Assembly: GCA_001897355.1 (NCBI GenBank)
Contig: MKST01000007.1
Coordinates: 124,228 to 188,227 of the forward strand
Direction of reading: 5' to 3'
DNA: 64,000 nt
Source: Solirubrobacterales bacterium 67-14
GTDB taxonomy: Bacteria; Actinomycetota; Thermoleophilia; Solirubrobacterales; 70-9
Part shown: piece by piece, positions 9,519 through 18,023 of the stretch
Numbering within the stretch: the first letter of the stretch is position 1
Layout: the number at the start of each line of letters is the position of its first letter
Translations under genes and position numbers: made by a program
The notes under the pieces: generated by a model
The model's database searches: none
What the model was told of the DNA's origin: nothing
The model's input: the letters and a program-made list of their open reading frames with translations, nothing else

Positions 9519-10306
9519 AGGTCTCGCTCGCCCAGCTCAGCCCCGAAGCAGACCTGGAGCGAGACTGCGAGACGGCCTGCTCGGTGATCGGTTCCCGCCC
9601 GGAATCGGACCTGGTGCTCTTCCCCGAGCTTTTTCTCGGTGGCTATGACACCAAGGATCCGCAGGCTGTCGCGACCACGCTCGATGGTGCGGGCATGAAA
9701 TCGATCGCGGCCGCGTGCGCGGAATCCGGCACCGCCGCCATCGTCGGGTTCACCGAGGACGCCGGCGACGGCGACTTCGCCAACTCGGCCGCGTGTTTCG
9801 ACGCCGACGGAAAGGTGGCCGCGGCCTACCGAAAGGCGAATCTCTTCGGCCCCGGCGAACGGTCGACGTTCGTGGCCGGTGGCTCGATGACCGTGGTTCG
9901 CCTGGCCGGCCGCCCAGTCGGGCCACAGATCTGTTTCGACATGGAGTTCCCGGAGCCGTCGCGCCTCATGGCGCTCGCCGGGGCCGAGATCCTCGCCACG
10001 ATCGCAGCCAACATGGAGCCGTACGCGGGCGACCACCGGCTCGCCGCCCGCGCCCGGGCCCTCGACAACCGGCTCCCGCACCTCTACGCGAACCGGATCG
10101 GGACGCAGTCCGGCCACAGGTTCACCGGCGAGTCATGCGTGATCGCCCCGGACGGCACGGTGCTGGCCGAGCTCGGCCCCGAGGAAGGAATTCTCGATTT
10201 CGAAATCGAGATCGAGCTGGCCCGGCCCGACCGGGACACGTCGTACCTAGAACTGCTCAGAAGCGACCTCGACGTAATCGTCAACGACAACGGAGGAGAA
10301 GCATGA
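9515..10306 (+). CDS. Carbon-nitrogen hydrolase (nitrilase superfamily amidase)
   Basis: A cytosolic amidase/carbamoylase-type enzyme of 263 residues. The Glu-Lys-Cys triad is in place: Glu38 in FPELFLGG, Lys107 in YRKANLF and Cys140 in GPQICFDMEFPE. Family members include N-carbamoylputrescine amidase, omega-amidase and aliphatic amidases. The gene begins at a GTG overlapping the ureohydrolase stop by four bases and itself overlaps the permease gene, so the three products probably act in one pathway. A plausible reading is hydrolysis of an amide or carbamoyl intermediate made from the imported guanidino compound. Confidence 0.85.
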   Translation: MKVSLAQLSPEADLERDCETACSVIGSRPESDLVLFPELFLGGYDTKDPQAVATTLDGAGMKSIAAACAESGTAAIVGFTEDAGDGDFANSAACFDADGKVAAAYRKANLFGPGERSTFVAGGSMTVVRLAGRPVGPQICFDMEFPEPSRLMALAGAEILATIAANMEPYAGDHRLAARARALDNRLPHLYANRIGTQSGHRFTGESCVIAPDGTVLAELGPEEGILDFEIEIELARPDRDTSYLELLRSDLDVIVNDNGGEA

Positions 10307-11919
10307 GTACCGAAAGCGGCGGATCTCCCGCCCTCTTCACGCGCAAGGCCACCGGCCTGGTTCGTGAGGCCAAGACCCGCGACGCCCTTTTCTACAACCT
10401 GCTTTGGTCGAGTGTCGCGCTCACCTTCGCGTTCTACTGGCTGTTCTTCGCTTTCTACCCGGGCGCCAATCCGTACCTGGGCATCCTGATCGCCGCGGGG
10501 CTCGGGCTCCCGGGGTCGTTCCTCTACGCGATGCTGACCCAGATCATGCCCCGGACCGGTGGGGACTACGTCTTCAACAGCCGTGCCCTCCACCCCAGCA
10601 TCGGCTTCGCCGGGAACTTCAGCTACTGCTTCTGGCTCGCGATCGTCATCGGTGTCTACACGACCTATTTCGCGGCCTACGGAATGGGCGCCTGGGGACG
10701 GATGATGTCCGGCTTCACCGGCTCCCACGGATGGCTGAGCTTCGGTGATTGGTTCTCGACCGATTGGGGCCTGTTCATCACCGGGACCGTGGCCCTGCTG
10801 ATCTCCGCCGCGCTGTTCATCCGTGGCGGCACGCGCCTCTTCTTCAAGGTCCAGGCGATCGGCTTCATCATCTACGTCGCCGGGGCTTTCCTGCTGCCGA
10901 TCTTGGTCGGCCTGTTCCAGAGCCAGGCCGGGTTCCTCTCTGCTTTCAACGACTATGCCGCCAACCTCGGGGTGAACGATGCGGTCGGCGCCCTCAAGTC
11001 GTCCGCGACCGATGCCGGTTACGCCTCGTCGGGATTCGATTTCGAAGCCACCGTCAAGTCGGTCTCGATCTTCTGGTTCATCTTCGGCTTCATCTACTCG
11101 AGCAACTATTTCGCCGGAGAGATCAGGGTCACGCGGGGGACCCACCTGAAGTCGATGCCCGGCGCGGTCCTGCTGGTGGTGGTCGCCCTGCTGCTGCTCC
11201 TGCCGGCCTTCCTCGGCCTGATCGACTACGACTTCAACGGCATGCTCGGGTTCGCCGATCCCGCGGCCTACGGATTCACCGCCGGCGCACCCGCCTATCC
11301 GGAGCTGATGGCGATCGCCTCCAACAGCCCCGTCTTCGGGACGGTCATCATCCTCGGCTTCGCGCTGGGGCTGCTGCTCTGGCTGCCGCAGACGCTGCTG
11401 CTGGTCTCGCGTAGCATGTTCGCCTGGTCCTTCGACCGGATCATGCCCGAGAAGCTCTCCTACGTCGAGCCGCGATCCCGGTCGCCGCTGGTGGCGATCG
11501 GGGTGATGTTGCTCCTGAGCATCGGCAGTACCGCCATCTACGCCTTCACCGACTGGTTCAGCGCCGTGTCGGTCCTGCTCGGGCTTTCGCTGACCCTGCT
11601 GATCACCTCGGTCTCGGGCATCGTCCTGCCCTTCCGGCAGCCGGCGATGGTCGAGGGTTCCCCCTACAACCGCAAGGTGCTGGGCGTCCCCCTGATCTCG
11701 CTGGTCGGTTGCCTCGCCCTGCTCGGCTTCGGCACCGCGATCGGAATCATCCTCTGGGACGAAGGCTCCGGGGCCAGCCTCAGCGCCAACCCCGGCAAGC
11801 TCAAGTTGGCCCTGCTGGTCTACGTGGTCGCCTTCGCGGTCTACTGGGTCGCGCGGGCAATCCGCAAGAGCCAGGGGATCGACCTCTCGCTCGCCCACCG
11901 CGAGCTTCCGCCGGAGTAG
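10303..11919 (+). CDS. APC-superfamily amino acid/amine permease
   Basis: An integral membrane transporter of 538 residues with about 12 hydrophobic helices. The early MPRTGGDYVFNSRALHP segment (about residues 84-100) is the typical APC-family loop after the second helix. The start is the ATG at 10303, four bases inside the preceding gene and behind a GGAGGAGAA ribosome binding site. The frame is open further upstream but inside the amidase gene. The context, after a ureohydrolase and an amidase, suggests import of a guanidino or amino compound. Confidence 0.85.
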   Translation: MSTESGGSPALFTRKATGLVREAKTRDALFYNLLWSSVALTFAFYWLFFAFYPGANPYLGILIAAGLGLPGSFLYAMLTQIMPRTGGDYVFNSRALHPSIGFAGNFSYCFWLAIVIGVYTTYFAAYGMGAWGRMMSGFTGSHGWLSFGDWFSTDWGLFITGTVALLISAALFIRGGTRLFFKVQAIGFIIYVAGAFLLPILVGLFQSQAGFLSAFNDYAANLGVNDAVGALKSSATDAGYASSGFDFEATVKSVSIFWFIFGFIYSSNYFAGEIRVTRGTHLKSMPGAVLLVVVALLLLLPAFLGLIDYDFNGMLGFADPAAYGFTAGAPAYPELMAIASNSPVFGTVIILGFALGLLLWLPQTLLLVSRSMFAWSFDRIMPEKLSYVEPRSRSPLVAIGVMLLLSIGSTAIYAFTDWFSAVSVLLGLSLTLLITSVSGIVLPFRQPAMVEGSPYNRKVLGVPLISLVGCLALLGFGTAIGIILWDEGSGASLSANPGKLKLALLVYVVAFAVYWVARAIRKSQGIDLSLAHRELPPE

Positions 11920-11963
11920 GCACGTGGGATTCAGGGTAGGGCGAGACAAGTGAAAGGAGCCTG

Positions 11964-12941
11964 ATGGGTCTGTTCGGAAAAGGCGGCAAGCGGGAAAAGC
12001 CGGTCCGGCTGTTCTATGCCTCCGACATCCACGGAACCGAGGTGCTCTGGAGGAAGTTCCTCAACGCGGCCCGGTCCTACGATTCGCAGGTACTCGTGAT
12101 GGGGGGTGACCTGACCGGCAAGGCGGTCATCCCCCTGGTCGAAAAAGGTGACGGCTACGAAGTCGAACTGTTCGGCGAGCGCCAGTCGGTGAGCGGGGAA
12201 GAGCAGGTCGCCGAACTCGAGCGGCAGATCCGGGGCAAAGGCATGTACCCGCACCGGATGACCGCCGGGGAAGTCGACCGCGTGGCGAGGATGAGCGAAG
12301 ACGAGCGCGAGGACTGGTTCGCGGAAGTCATGTTGAAGACCTTCGACCAGTGGCTCGACCTGGCCGGTGAACGCCTGGCCGGCTCGGGAGCCCGCTGCTT
12401 CGTGATGCCCGGGAACGACGATCCGCCCGGCGTCGCCGAAGCGATCGTCGAGTCCGAGGGAGTCGAGGAATGCGACTCGAAGCTGGTCGAGTTCAACGGG
12501 TACACGATGGTTTCGCTCGGCTACTCGAACCCGACCCCGTTCGATTCTCCGCGGGAGATCTCCGAAGACGAGATCTATCGCCGGGTCAGCGACCTGGCGG
12601 ACCAGTCGCCGGACATTTCCCGCTGCATATTCAACTTGCACGTGCCGCCGTATGACTCGCAACTGGACACGGCGCCGGAACTGGACGAAGATCTGCAAGT
12701 GGTCATGGCCGGATCAGAACCGAAGCAGATCCCCGTCGGGTCGACCGCGGTGCGCGAACTGATCGAGGAGTACCAGCCGCTGCTCAGCCTCCACGGACAT
12801 GTCCACGAGAGCGCCGGGGCGACCCGCATCGGTCGCACCCTCGCGATCAATCCGGGCAGCGACTACCACACGGGCAGGATCTCGGGCTGCCTGTTGGCCC
12901 TGCGCGGAGACGACGTCAAACACCAGTTCGTGAACGGATGA
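11964..12941 (+). CDS. Calcineurin-like metallophosphoesterase
   Basis: A phosphohydrolase of 325 residues with the ordered metal motifs of the family: DIHG (21-24), GGDL (47-50), PGNDD (about 149-153), a histidine in LHVPP and LHGHVHE near 275. A region of about 90 residues between the second and third motifs, rich in Glu and Arg, is larger than in simple phosphodiesterases. It starts 44 bases after the permease with a GAAAGGAG ribosome binding site, and its stop overlaps the nucleotidyltransferase-like gene. Its substrate and its link to the permease operon are unknown. Confidence 0.82.
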   Translation: MGLFGKGGKREKPVRLFYASDIHGTEVLWRKFLNAARSYDSQVLVMGGDLTGKAVIPLVEKGDGYEVELFGERQSVSGEEQVAELERQIRGKGMYPHRMTAGEVDRVARMSEDEREDWFAEVMLKTFDQWLDLAGERLAGSGARCFVMPGNDDPPGVAEAIVESEGVEECDSKLVEFNGYTMVSLGYSNPTPFDSPREISEDEIYRRVSDLADQSPDISRCIFNLHVPPYDSQLDTAPELDEDLQVVMAGSEPKQIPVGSTAVRELIEEYQPLLSLHGHVHESAGATRIGRTLAINPGSDYHTGRISGCLLALRGDDVKHQFVNG

Positions 12942-13705
12942 CCGGAGCGACGATGGGATCCGACGCGATAGAGGCCGAGATCCAGCTCGAAGCGAGGCGG
13001 ATCCTCGATGCCGTCTCGGATCGTGGGCTGGAAGTGAAACTGCTGGGTGGCGTGGCAATCCGAATCGCCCTCGGCGACCGGTTTCCGCCCGTCCTGGCCC
13101 GCGAGTACGGCGACATCGACCTCTTCACCACCAAGCGGTTCTGCTCCGGGGTCGAGTCGCTGCTCGATGAACTCGGCTGGGAGCCTGCCTCCCAGTTCAA
13201 CGCGATCAACGGGAGCCGGCGGCTGCTCTTCTCGGATCCCGGCTCGGATCGCAAGATCGACGTCTTCATCGACGATTTCGAGATGTGCCACAAGCTCCCC
13301 CTGAAGAAGCGCTTCGATCTCCCGGGAGACACGCTCGACCCGGCCGACCTGCTGCTGACCAAGCTCCAGATCATCGAGTTGAACGCCAAGGATCGCGGCG
13401 ATGCCTACGCGATCCTCACCGCCTTCCCCACCGACGGCGGCAGCGAAGGCATCGATATCGGTTGGATCACCGAGCTGACCGCGAGGGATTGGGGGCTGCA
13501 GCACACGCTGGAGTTGAATTTCGGGAGGCTGCGCGGCGGGTTGGCGGAATCCCCGCTCAGCGAGGACCAGCGTTCCCGGGTGGACGCGGCGATCGACCGG
13601 ATCGAAGCGGCGATGGACGAGGCGCCGAAATCGCGGTCGTGGAAGCTACGCGACCGGGTCGGCGAGCGCAAGAAGTGGTACGACGAACCCGAAGAGATCG
13701 ACTGA
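12938..13705 (+). CDS. Nucleotidyltransferase-fold protein
   Basis: A 255-residue protein with the marks of the pol-beta nucleotidyltransferase fold: GG at 37-38, GDIDLF at 58-63 (Asp59, Asp61) and a third acidic position in DRKIDVFID (Asp108). The later part (PADLLLTKLQIIELNAKDR) resembles AbiEii/MNT-like proteins that modify RNA or protein. The product and target are unknown. The ATG overlaps the metallophosphoesterase stop by four bases, so the two are probably made together. No partner antitoxin-like gene is visible. Confidence 0.65.
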   Translation: MTGATMGSDAIEAEIQLEARRILDAVSDRGLEVKLLGGVAIRIALGDRFPPVLAREYGDIDLFTTKRFCSGVESLLDELGWEPASQFNAINGSRRLLFSDPGSDRKIDVFIDDFEMCHKLPLKKRFDLPGDTLDPADLLLTKLQIIELNAKDRGDAYAILTAFPTDGGSEGIDIGWITELTARDWGLQHTLELNFGRLRGGLAESPLSEDQRSRVDAAIDRIEAAMDEAPKSRSWKLRDRVGERKKWYDEPEEID

Positions 13706-13723
13706 GCGGGGCGGCCGGCTTTC

Positions 13724-15127
13724 TCAGCGGCCGATGTGGAAGCCGATCAACTGCGGGATGCGGGCGACCAGCGCGCTGACCGGGTCGACGCTGCGGCCGG
13801 TCAGGTGAGCCTCCTCCTGTCGGCCGATCGCTTCGCGGATCATCGCCCCGCCGATCCAGCGGAAAGGCTCGGGCGGCACCCGGGTCAGGGCGGAGGCCGG
13901 TTCGATGAAGGCGAGTTCCGAGTACTCGTCGCGACGGTCCAAGGCCAGCGAGGCCAGCGAGCGGCCAACCATCTGCGAGGGACCGACCCCGTTGCCGGTA
14001 TAGCCGAAGGCGGCGAAGGCCCGGCCGGACGGCAGCTCGACCACATGCGGCAGGTGGGTTGCGGAAGCGTCGATCGGCCCGCCCCAGGCGTAATCGATCC
14101 GGCGGTCGGCCAGCATCGGGAAGTAGCGCCTGAGCCCGGAGATCACCCCTTCGATCACTTCGGCGTCGAGCTCGGCCCGGCCGAAGCGCCGGCCTCCGGC
14201 AGCGATCCGGCCCCCGCCCCAGCCGAAGGCGATCCGGCCGTCCGGGGTGGTGCGGAAGTAGGTGAGGAGCGAGCGGCAGTCGCTGATCGCCTCTCCCCCG
14301 GTCCAGCCGAGTTCCTCGATCACGTCCGGTACGGGCTCGGTGATCACCATGTGGCTGGAGGCGAGCGTGATGTTGCTCTTGAGCGGCGAGCCCATCCCTG
14401 CCAGGGTCGGCCCGCTGGCGAGCACCAGCCGTCCGGCCCGGGCGAGGCCGGCCGGGGCGGCCACCTTGATCCCGGGTCCGGCGTCTTCGATCCTGAGCGC
14501 GGGGCTCCATTCGAAGAGCTCGACCCCGAGCTGCTCACATGCCGCCCGGATCCCGAAGGCGAGCCGGGCGGGCTGCACGGTGGCGGCGGCGCCGTAGTGG
14601 ACGCCGCCGCGGAAGGCCGGTGAGGCGCAGATCTCCTGGACTTCTTGCGGGGTGAGTTCACGCGGGCCGTCGACGATGCCGGCTTCCCGCATCGCCTTCA
14701 GGTTCGCGTCCCAGGAGCCGTCCCAGGCCGGAGCGGTTGAGACGTTCAGGTAGCCGGACTTGCGAAACCAGGCCTCGACCCCATGCTGGTCCAGGAACTC
14801 CCCGACCTGCGATACCGACCGCTCCGAGGCCCGGGCCAGCTTCAGCGCCGGCAGGCTGCCGTAGCGGGCGACCAGGCTGGCGAAGCTGACCCACATCGCA
14901 TCGACGAAGCCGCCGTTGCGGCCGCTCGGGCCGTGGCCGATCCGGTGTGACTCGATCAGCCCGACGGCGAGGTCGGGCTCAGCGCTTTTCAGGTGGTAGG
15001 CGGTCCAGAGGCCGGTGAAGCCGCCGCCGACCACGATCACGTCGAAATCTCGTTCGCCGTCCAGCGGCGCGAAGCGGGGCTGCCCACCTGCCTCTTCGAT
15101 CCAGTATCCGGTCGCCTTGTGGATCAC
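13724..15127 (-). CDS. FAD-dependent amine/amino-acid oxidase (DAO family)
   Basis: A flavoprotein of 467 residues. The dinucleotide-binding segment DVIVVGGGFTGLWTAYHL is at about residues 28-45. The early SGRNGGF motif (about 68-74) and the C-terminal FGYTGNGVGPSQMVGR are those of the DAO family group that includes gamma-glutamylputrescine oxidase (PuuB), sarcosine oxidase-like and glycine oxidase-like enzymes. It probably oxidises a secondary or primary amine with release of hydrogen peroxide. It is the last of three same-strand genes (MarR, MFS pump, oxidase), with a 37-base gap to the pump. Confidence 0.83.
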   Translation of the reverse strand: MIHKATGYWIEEAGGQPRFAPLDGERDFDVIVVGGGFTGLWTAYHLKSAEPDLAVGLIESHRIGHGPSGRNGGFVDAMWVSFASLVARYGSLPALKLARASERSVSQVGEFLDQHGVEAWFRKSGYLNVSTAPAWDGSWDANLKAMREAGIVDGPRELTPQEVQEICASPAFRGGVHYGAAATVQPARLAFGIRAACEQLGVELFEWSPALRIEDAGPGIKVAAPAGLARAGRLVLASGPTLAGMGSPLKSNITLASSHMVITEPVPDVIEELGWTGGEAISDCRSLLTYFRTTPDGRIAFGWGGGRIAAGGRRFGRAELDAEVIEGVISGLRRYFPMLADRRIDYAWGGPIDASATHLPHVVELPSGRAFAAFGYTGNGVGPSQMVGRSLASLALDRRDEYSELAFIEPASALTRVPPEPFRWIGGAMIREAIGRQEEAHLTGRSVDPVSALVARIPQLIGFHIGR

Positions 15128-15164
15128 GAGAGGCTCAGGCTACTCGTTCGCCCGGCCGTTCGGG

Positions 15165-16397
15165 TCAGGCCGGCTTGAGTTCGCGGCGCTGCCTGTTTCG
15201 ACCGCTGATCCACCAGGCGCCGGCCGCCGCGACCAGACCTGAGATCGAAGCCATGGCCAGGGCCAGGCGCGGGTCGGCCGATTCGGAGATGAAGCCGACC
15301 AGCGGCCCGCCGATCGGCGTGGAGCCGAGGAAGACGACGGAGTAGAGAGCCATCACCCGGCCCCGCATCTCGGGTATGACGGCGAGCTGGATGGTCGAGT
15401 TGATCGCTGCCGCGAAGGTCACCGCCGAAGCGCCGAGCAGGGCGAGGATCGGGATCTCGGAGGCGAGGCTGGGCATCAGCGCGGCGGCCATCGCCAGACC
15501 GCCGAAGGCGAGTGCGGAGGCGGCGATCACACCCATTCCGGTCTTGCCCCGCGCCCCGGTGACCAGGGCGCCGATCACCGAGCCCGCTCCCATCGAGGAA
15601 ACCAGCACCGCGTAGGAGGAGGCGCCGCCCTCGAAGGTGAGCCGGGCCAGCAGGGGCAGGATCACCTGGAAGTTCAGGCCCAGGGTTCCGACCACCGCCA
15701 TCAGCAGCAGGGGCATTGCCAGTTCCGGCGTGTCGAGGACATGCCGGACGGCGGCCCGCACCCGGCCCGGTTCGCGACTGTCGGTGCGGGGCGGTTCGGA
15801 TAGGCGGCGGGGATCCATCCCGTAGAGGGCCCAGATCATGACCAGGTAGGTGGCGGCGTTCAGGCCGAAGCAGGGGGCGACCCCGACCGTGGCGATCAGG
15901 ATGCCCGCCACGGCCGGCCCCGCGACGCGGGCCGAATGCACGATGACGCTGTTCAGGCTGACCGCGTTGACGATGCGGTCGGGGCCGACCATTTCCATGA
16001 CGAAGGCCTGCCGGGCCGGATTGTCGACCGCGAGCAGGGTGCCGCGGATGAGGATCAGGCCGAAGACCATGGCCGGAGTGACCACGCCGGCCGCCGTGAC
16101 CCCGAGCATGACCAGCGGCGGGATCATCATCAACCCCTGGGTCACCATCAGCAGGTTCCGCTTGGCGAAGCGGTCGGCCAGCGAGCCTCCCCAGGCACCG
16201 AGGACCAGGATCGGCAGGAACTGCAGGGCGGTGGCGAGGCCGACCGCGAAGCCGGAGTTGGTCAGGCTGAGGATCAGCCAGACCTCGGCCACGGTCTGCA
16301 TCCAGTTCCCCGAGAGGGAAACGACCTGTCCCTTGAAGTAGCGGCGGAAGTTGGGAACCTTGAGGGAGTCGAAGGACCGCCGCAGTGCCGCGGTCAA
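15165..16397 (-). CDS. MFS transporter (DHA3/EntS-like)
   Basis: A 410-residue major facilitator with about 12 hydrophobic helices. The N-terminal FRRYFKGQVVSLSGNWMQ and the loop between helices 2 and 3, GGSLADRFAKRNLLM, are typical of the DHA3 drug/siderophore exporter group. The start overlaps the stop of the MarR gene by four bases, a classic regulator-pump operon, so it probably exports a toxic compound sensed by the MarR protein. The C-terminus is basic and ends GRNRQRRELKPA. Confidence 0.85.
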   Translation of the reverse strand: MTAALRRSFDSLKVPNFRRYFKGQVVSLSGNWMQTVAEVWLILSLTNSGFAVGLATALQFLPILVLGAWGGSLADRFAKRNLLMVTQGLMMIPPLVMLGVTAAGVVTPAMVFGLILIRGTLLAVDNPARQAFVMEMVGPDRIVNAVSLNSVIVHSARVAGPAVAGILIATVGVAPCFGLNAATYLVMIWALYGMDPRRLSEPPRTDSREPGRVRAAVRHVLDTPELAMPLLLMAVVGTLGLNFQVILPLLARLTFEGGASSYAVLVSSMGAGSVIGALVTGARGKTGMGVIAASALAFGGLAMAAALMPSLASEIPILALLGASAVTFAAAINSTIQLAVIPEMRGRVMALYSVVFLGSTPIGGPLVGFISESADPRLALAMASISGLVAAAGAWWISGRNRQRRELKPA

Positions 16398-16933
16398 CTC
16401 CCCTCCCCTTTGCCGATGCCGGATTCGCGGGGCAATCCGAACTCTCCGGTCCGGTGGCCCTCCAGCGCCTGCGAGAGGATCTCGGCCGCCCGGGCCAGGG
16501 TGTCGGCGTCTTCGGCCGGCATGTCTTCGATCAGGTTGGCCAGCCAGGCGCTCTTGCGTGAGCGGTGCTCGGCCAGATACCGGTGGCCCTCGTCGCTGAC
16601 CGAAAGCAGCGAAGAGCGACGGTCTTCCGGATCCTCACGGCGATCGATCAGGCCCGCGTCGGCCAGCCGGTTGATCGCCCGGGTCATGGTCGGGCGCTGT
16701 ACGCCTTCGATCCGGGCCAACTCGCCCGGGGTGAGCACCTTGTGCCGTTCGATCGAGGCGAGCGTCGCGACCATGGTCGGTGAAAGTCCTCCACCCGCCT
16801 CCTGTCGAAGGCGGCGGGCGGTACGGGTGATCGCGAGTCGAAGCGCGTCGGCTTCCGATCTACGGTCTTCTAACTCCCTTGTCTGACGCTCCGTCTGACT
16901 AATCGTATGACTAAATGAATTTGGCTCTAACAC
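16394..16933 (-). CDS. MarR-family transcriptional regulator
   Basis: A winged helix-turn-helix regulator of 179 residues. The recognition region LTPGELARIEGVQRPTMTRA and the wing DPEDRRSSLLSVSDEG are standard for MarR. It is co-transcribed with the downstream MFS pump and probably represses both until a ligand binds. The GTG at 16933 is the only start upstream of the domain in frame. The first 25 residues are AT-rich in DNA terms and contain GTCAGAC/GTCATAC-like sequences, so the N-terminal codons may overlap regulatory sites. Confidence 0.85.
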   Translation of the reverse strand: MLEPNSFSHTISQTERQTRELEDRRSEADALRLAITRTARRLRQEAGGGLSPTMVATLASIERHKVLTPGELARIEGVQRPTMTRAINRLADAGLIDRREDPEDRRSSLLSVSDEGHRYLAEHRSRKSAWLANLIEDMPAEDADTLARAAEILSQALEGHRTGEFGLPRESGIGKGEGS

Positions 16934-17016
16934 TAGGTATTCCTACTTATTGGTCTATAAGGGAAGCTTACGACCGGAACCTCGTCCGGGAGCTCGACCG
17001 AGAGACTGTTTGCTGT

Positions 17017-17031
17017 GCTAATTAGTTTAGC
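17017..17031. promoter_or_regulatory. Candidate MarR operator in an AT-rich gap
   Basis: GCTAA-TTAGT-TTAGC, a perfect 5-bp inverted repeat in the 181-base AT-rich gap between the marR-type gene and the divergent ion-channel gene. MarR proteins usually bind short palindromes at their own promoter. The assignment rests on position and symmetry only. Confidence 0.4.
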
Positions 17032-17114
17032 GAATTACTTTCCGTAAGTCAACTTGCGCCGGTTTTCGACTTGCGGGTACAGGCGCCCTCGCGCGCGCGT
17101 CGAATACGGCTGCG

Positions 17115-17897
17115 ATGGCCGACGAGAGCTACGAATCAGACGACCAGCAGCCCAGTCCGGGGGCGAGCTCGGGCAAAGACCGCCCGGAACGCGACGAACA
17201 CCATGTGCGAAAGGCGTTCCGAGCCGAACTGACCGGTGGTACGCAGCCGGACAACGGCGTGGAAGGCGAACGGGCGATCAAGGCCGAACGGATCATGAAC
17301 GGGCCGCTGATGGTCGCCGCGGCCCTAACCCTCCCCAGCGTCGCGCTGAGCGAGGCTCATGTCGGTGGCGCCCTCGAGGTGATCGCACAGACCCTGAATT
17401 GGGGCATCTGGATCGCTTTCGCGATCGAGTTCGTGGTGATGCTGGCCCTGGTGCCCGACCGTCGCAAGTACCTCCGCCATCACCCGGTCGAGGTCATCGT
17501 CGTCTTCCTGACGCCTCCCGTGCTTCCGGCCGGCCTTCAGAGCCTGCGGGCGATCCGCCTGCTGCGCCTGTTGCGACTGCTCAAGCTGGCCCAGCTCTCC
17601 AACCGGGTCTTCTCGAACCAGGGCCTGCAGTACGCAGCCCTGCTCACACTCCTGGCCACGGTCGCGGGAGGGTCGGTCTTTCGCGCGTTTGAAGCCAAGA
17701 ACCAGCATCTCAGCGAGTGGGACGGCATCTATTGGGCCTTCACCTCGATGACCACGGTCGGCTCCGAGTTCAACGCCACCACGATCGGCGGCCAGATCAC
17801 CGAGATAGTGATCCTGCTGGTCGGGATCTCCTTCGTAGCGATGCTCACCGGCGCGATCGCCCAAAGGTTCCTCAAACCTTCATCGGATCGGAGCTAG
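17115..17897 (+). CDS. Voltage-gated-like ion channel with a non-canonical selectivity filter
   Basis: A 260-residue membrane protein laid out like a Kv-type channel subunit. It has a charged N-terminal tail of about 55 residues, helices near 62-80 and 94-112, an S4-like segment with repeated Arg/Lys (RAIRLLRLLRLLKLAQ, 145-160), a helix near 172-190, then pore helix, filter and final helix (230-250). The pore helix WAFTSMTTVG is typical, but the expected TVGYGD filter reads T-V-G-S-E-F (214-219), apparently missing Tyr-Gly. It may conduct other ions or be a non-conducting subunit. No regulatory C-terminal domain is present. Confidence 0.75.
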   Translation: MADESYESDDQQPSPGASSGKDRPERDEHHVRKAFRAELTGGTQPDNGVEGERAIKAERIMNGPLMVAAALTLPSVALSEAHVGGALEVIAQTLNWGIWIAFAIEFVVMLALVPDRRKYLRHHPVEVIVVFLTPPVLPAGLQSLRAIRLLRLLRLLKLAQLSNRVFSNQGLQYAALLTLLATVAGGSVFRAFEAKNQHLSEWDGIYWAFTSMTTVGSEFNATTIGGQITEIVILLVGISFVAMLTGAIAQRFLKPSSDRS

Positions 17898-17928
17898 GCT
17901 CCAGACCCGGTGGCTCCGAATCAGTGAA

Positions 17929-17965
17929 ATTGAGGAATTGGTTCGTATAGAACCAAAAACTCAAT
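17929..17965. repeat. Nested hairpin repeat, copy 2 (downstream of the NlpC/P60 hydrolase)
   Basis: Inner stem TTGGTTC/GAACCAA (17938-17944 with 17950-17956) around a GTATA loop. The outer stem is ATTGAG/CTCAAT (17929-17934 with 17960-17965), with a symmetric GAA/AAA internal loop. It shares ACCAAAAACTCAATCTCGCG with copy 1 at 2122-2160. It sits 3' of a minus-strand hydrolase gene and of a plus-strand gene, exactly as copy 1 does. Confidence 0.65.
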
Positions 17966-18023
17966 CTCGCGAGACAGGGAAGCGGCTCAGACTTGAGCGG
18001 GTGAATGCCAGGGGCCTCCGGGG

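Noticed and set aside
10084-11949. Minus-strand frame of 621 codons opposite the APC permease
   Set aside because: Composition is Asp/Glu/Gln/Arg-rich shadow sequence of a membrane protein gene. No motif or ribosome binding site supports it.
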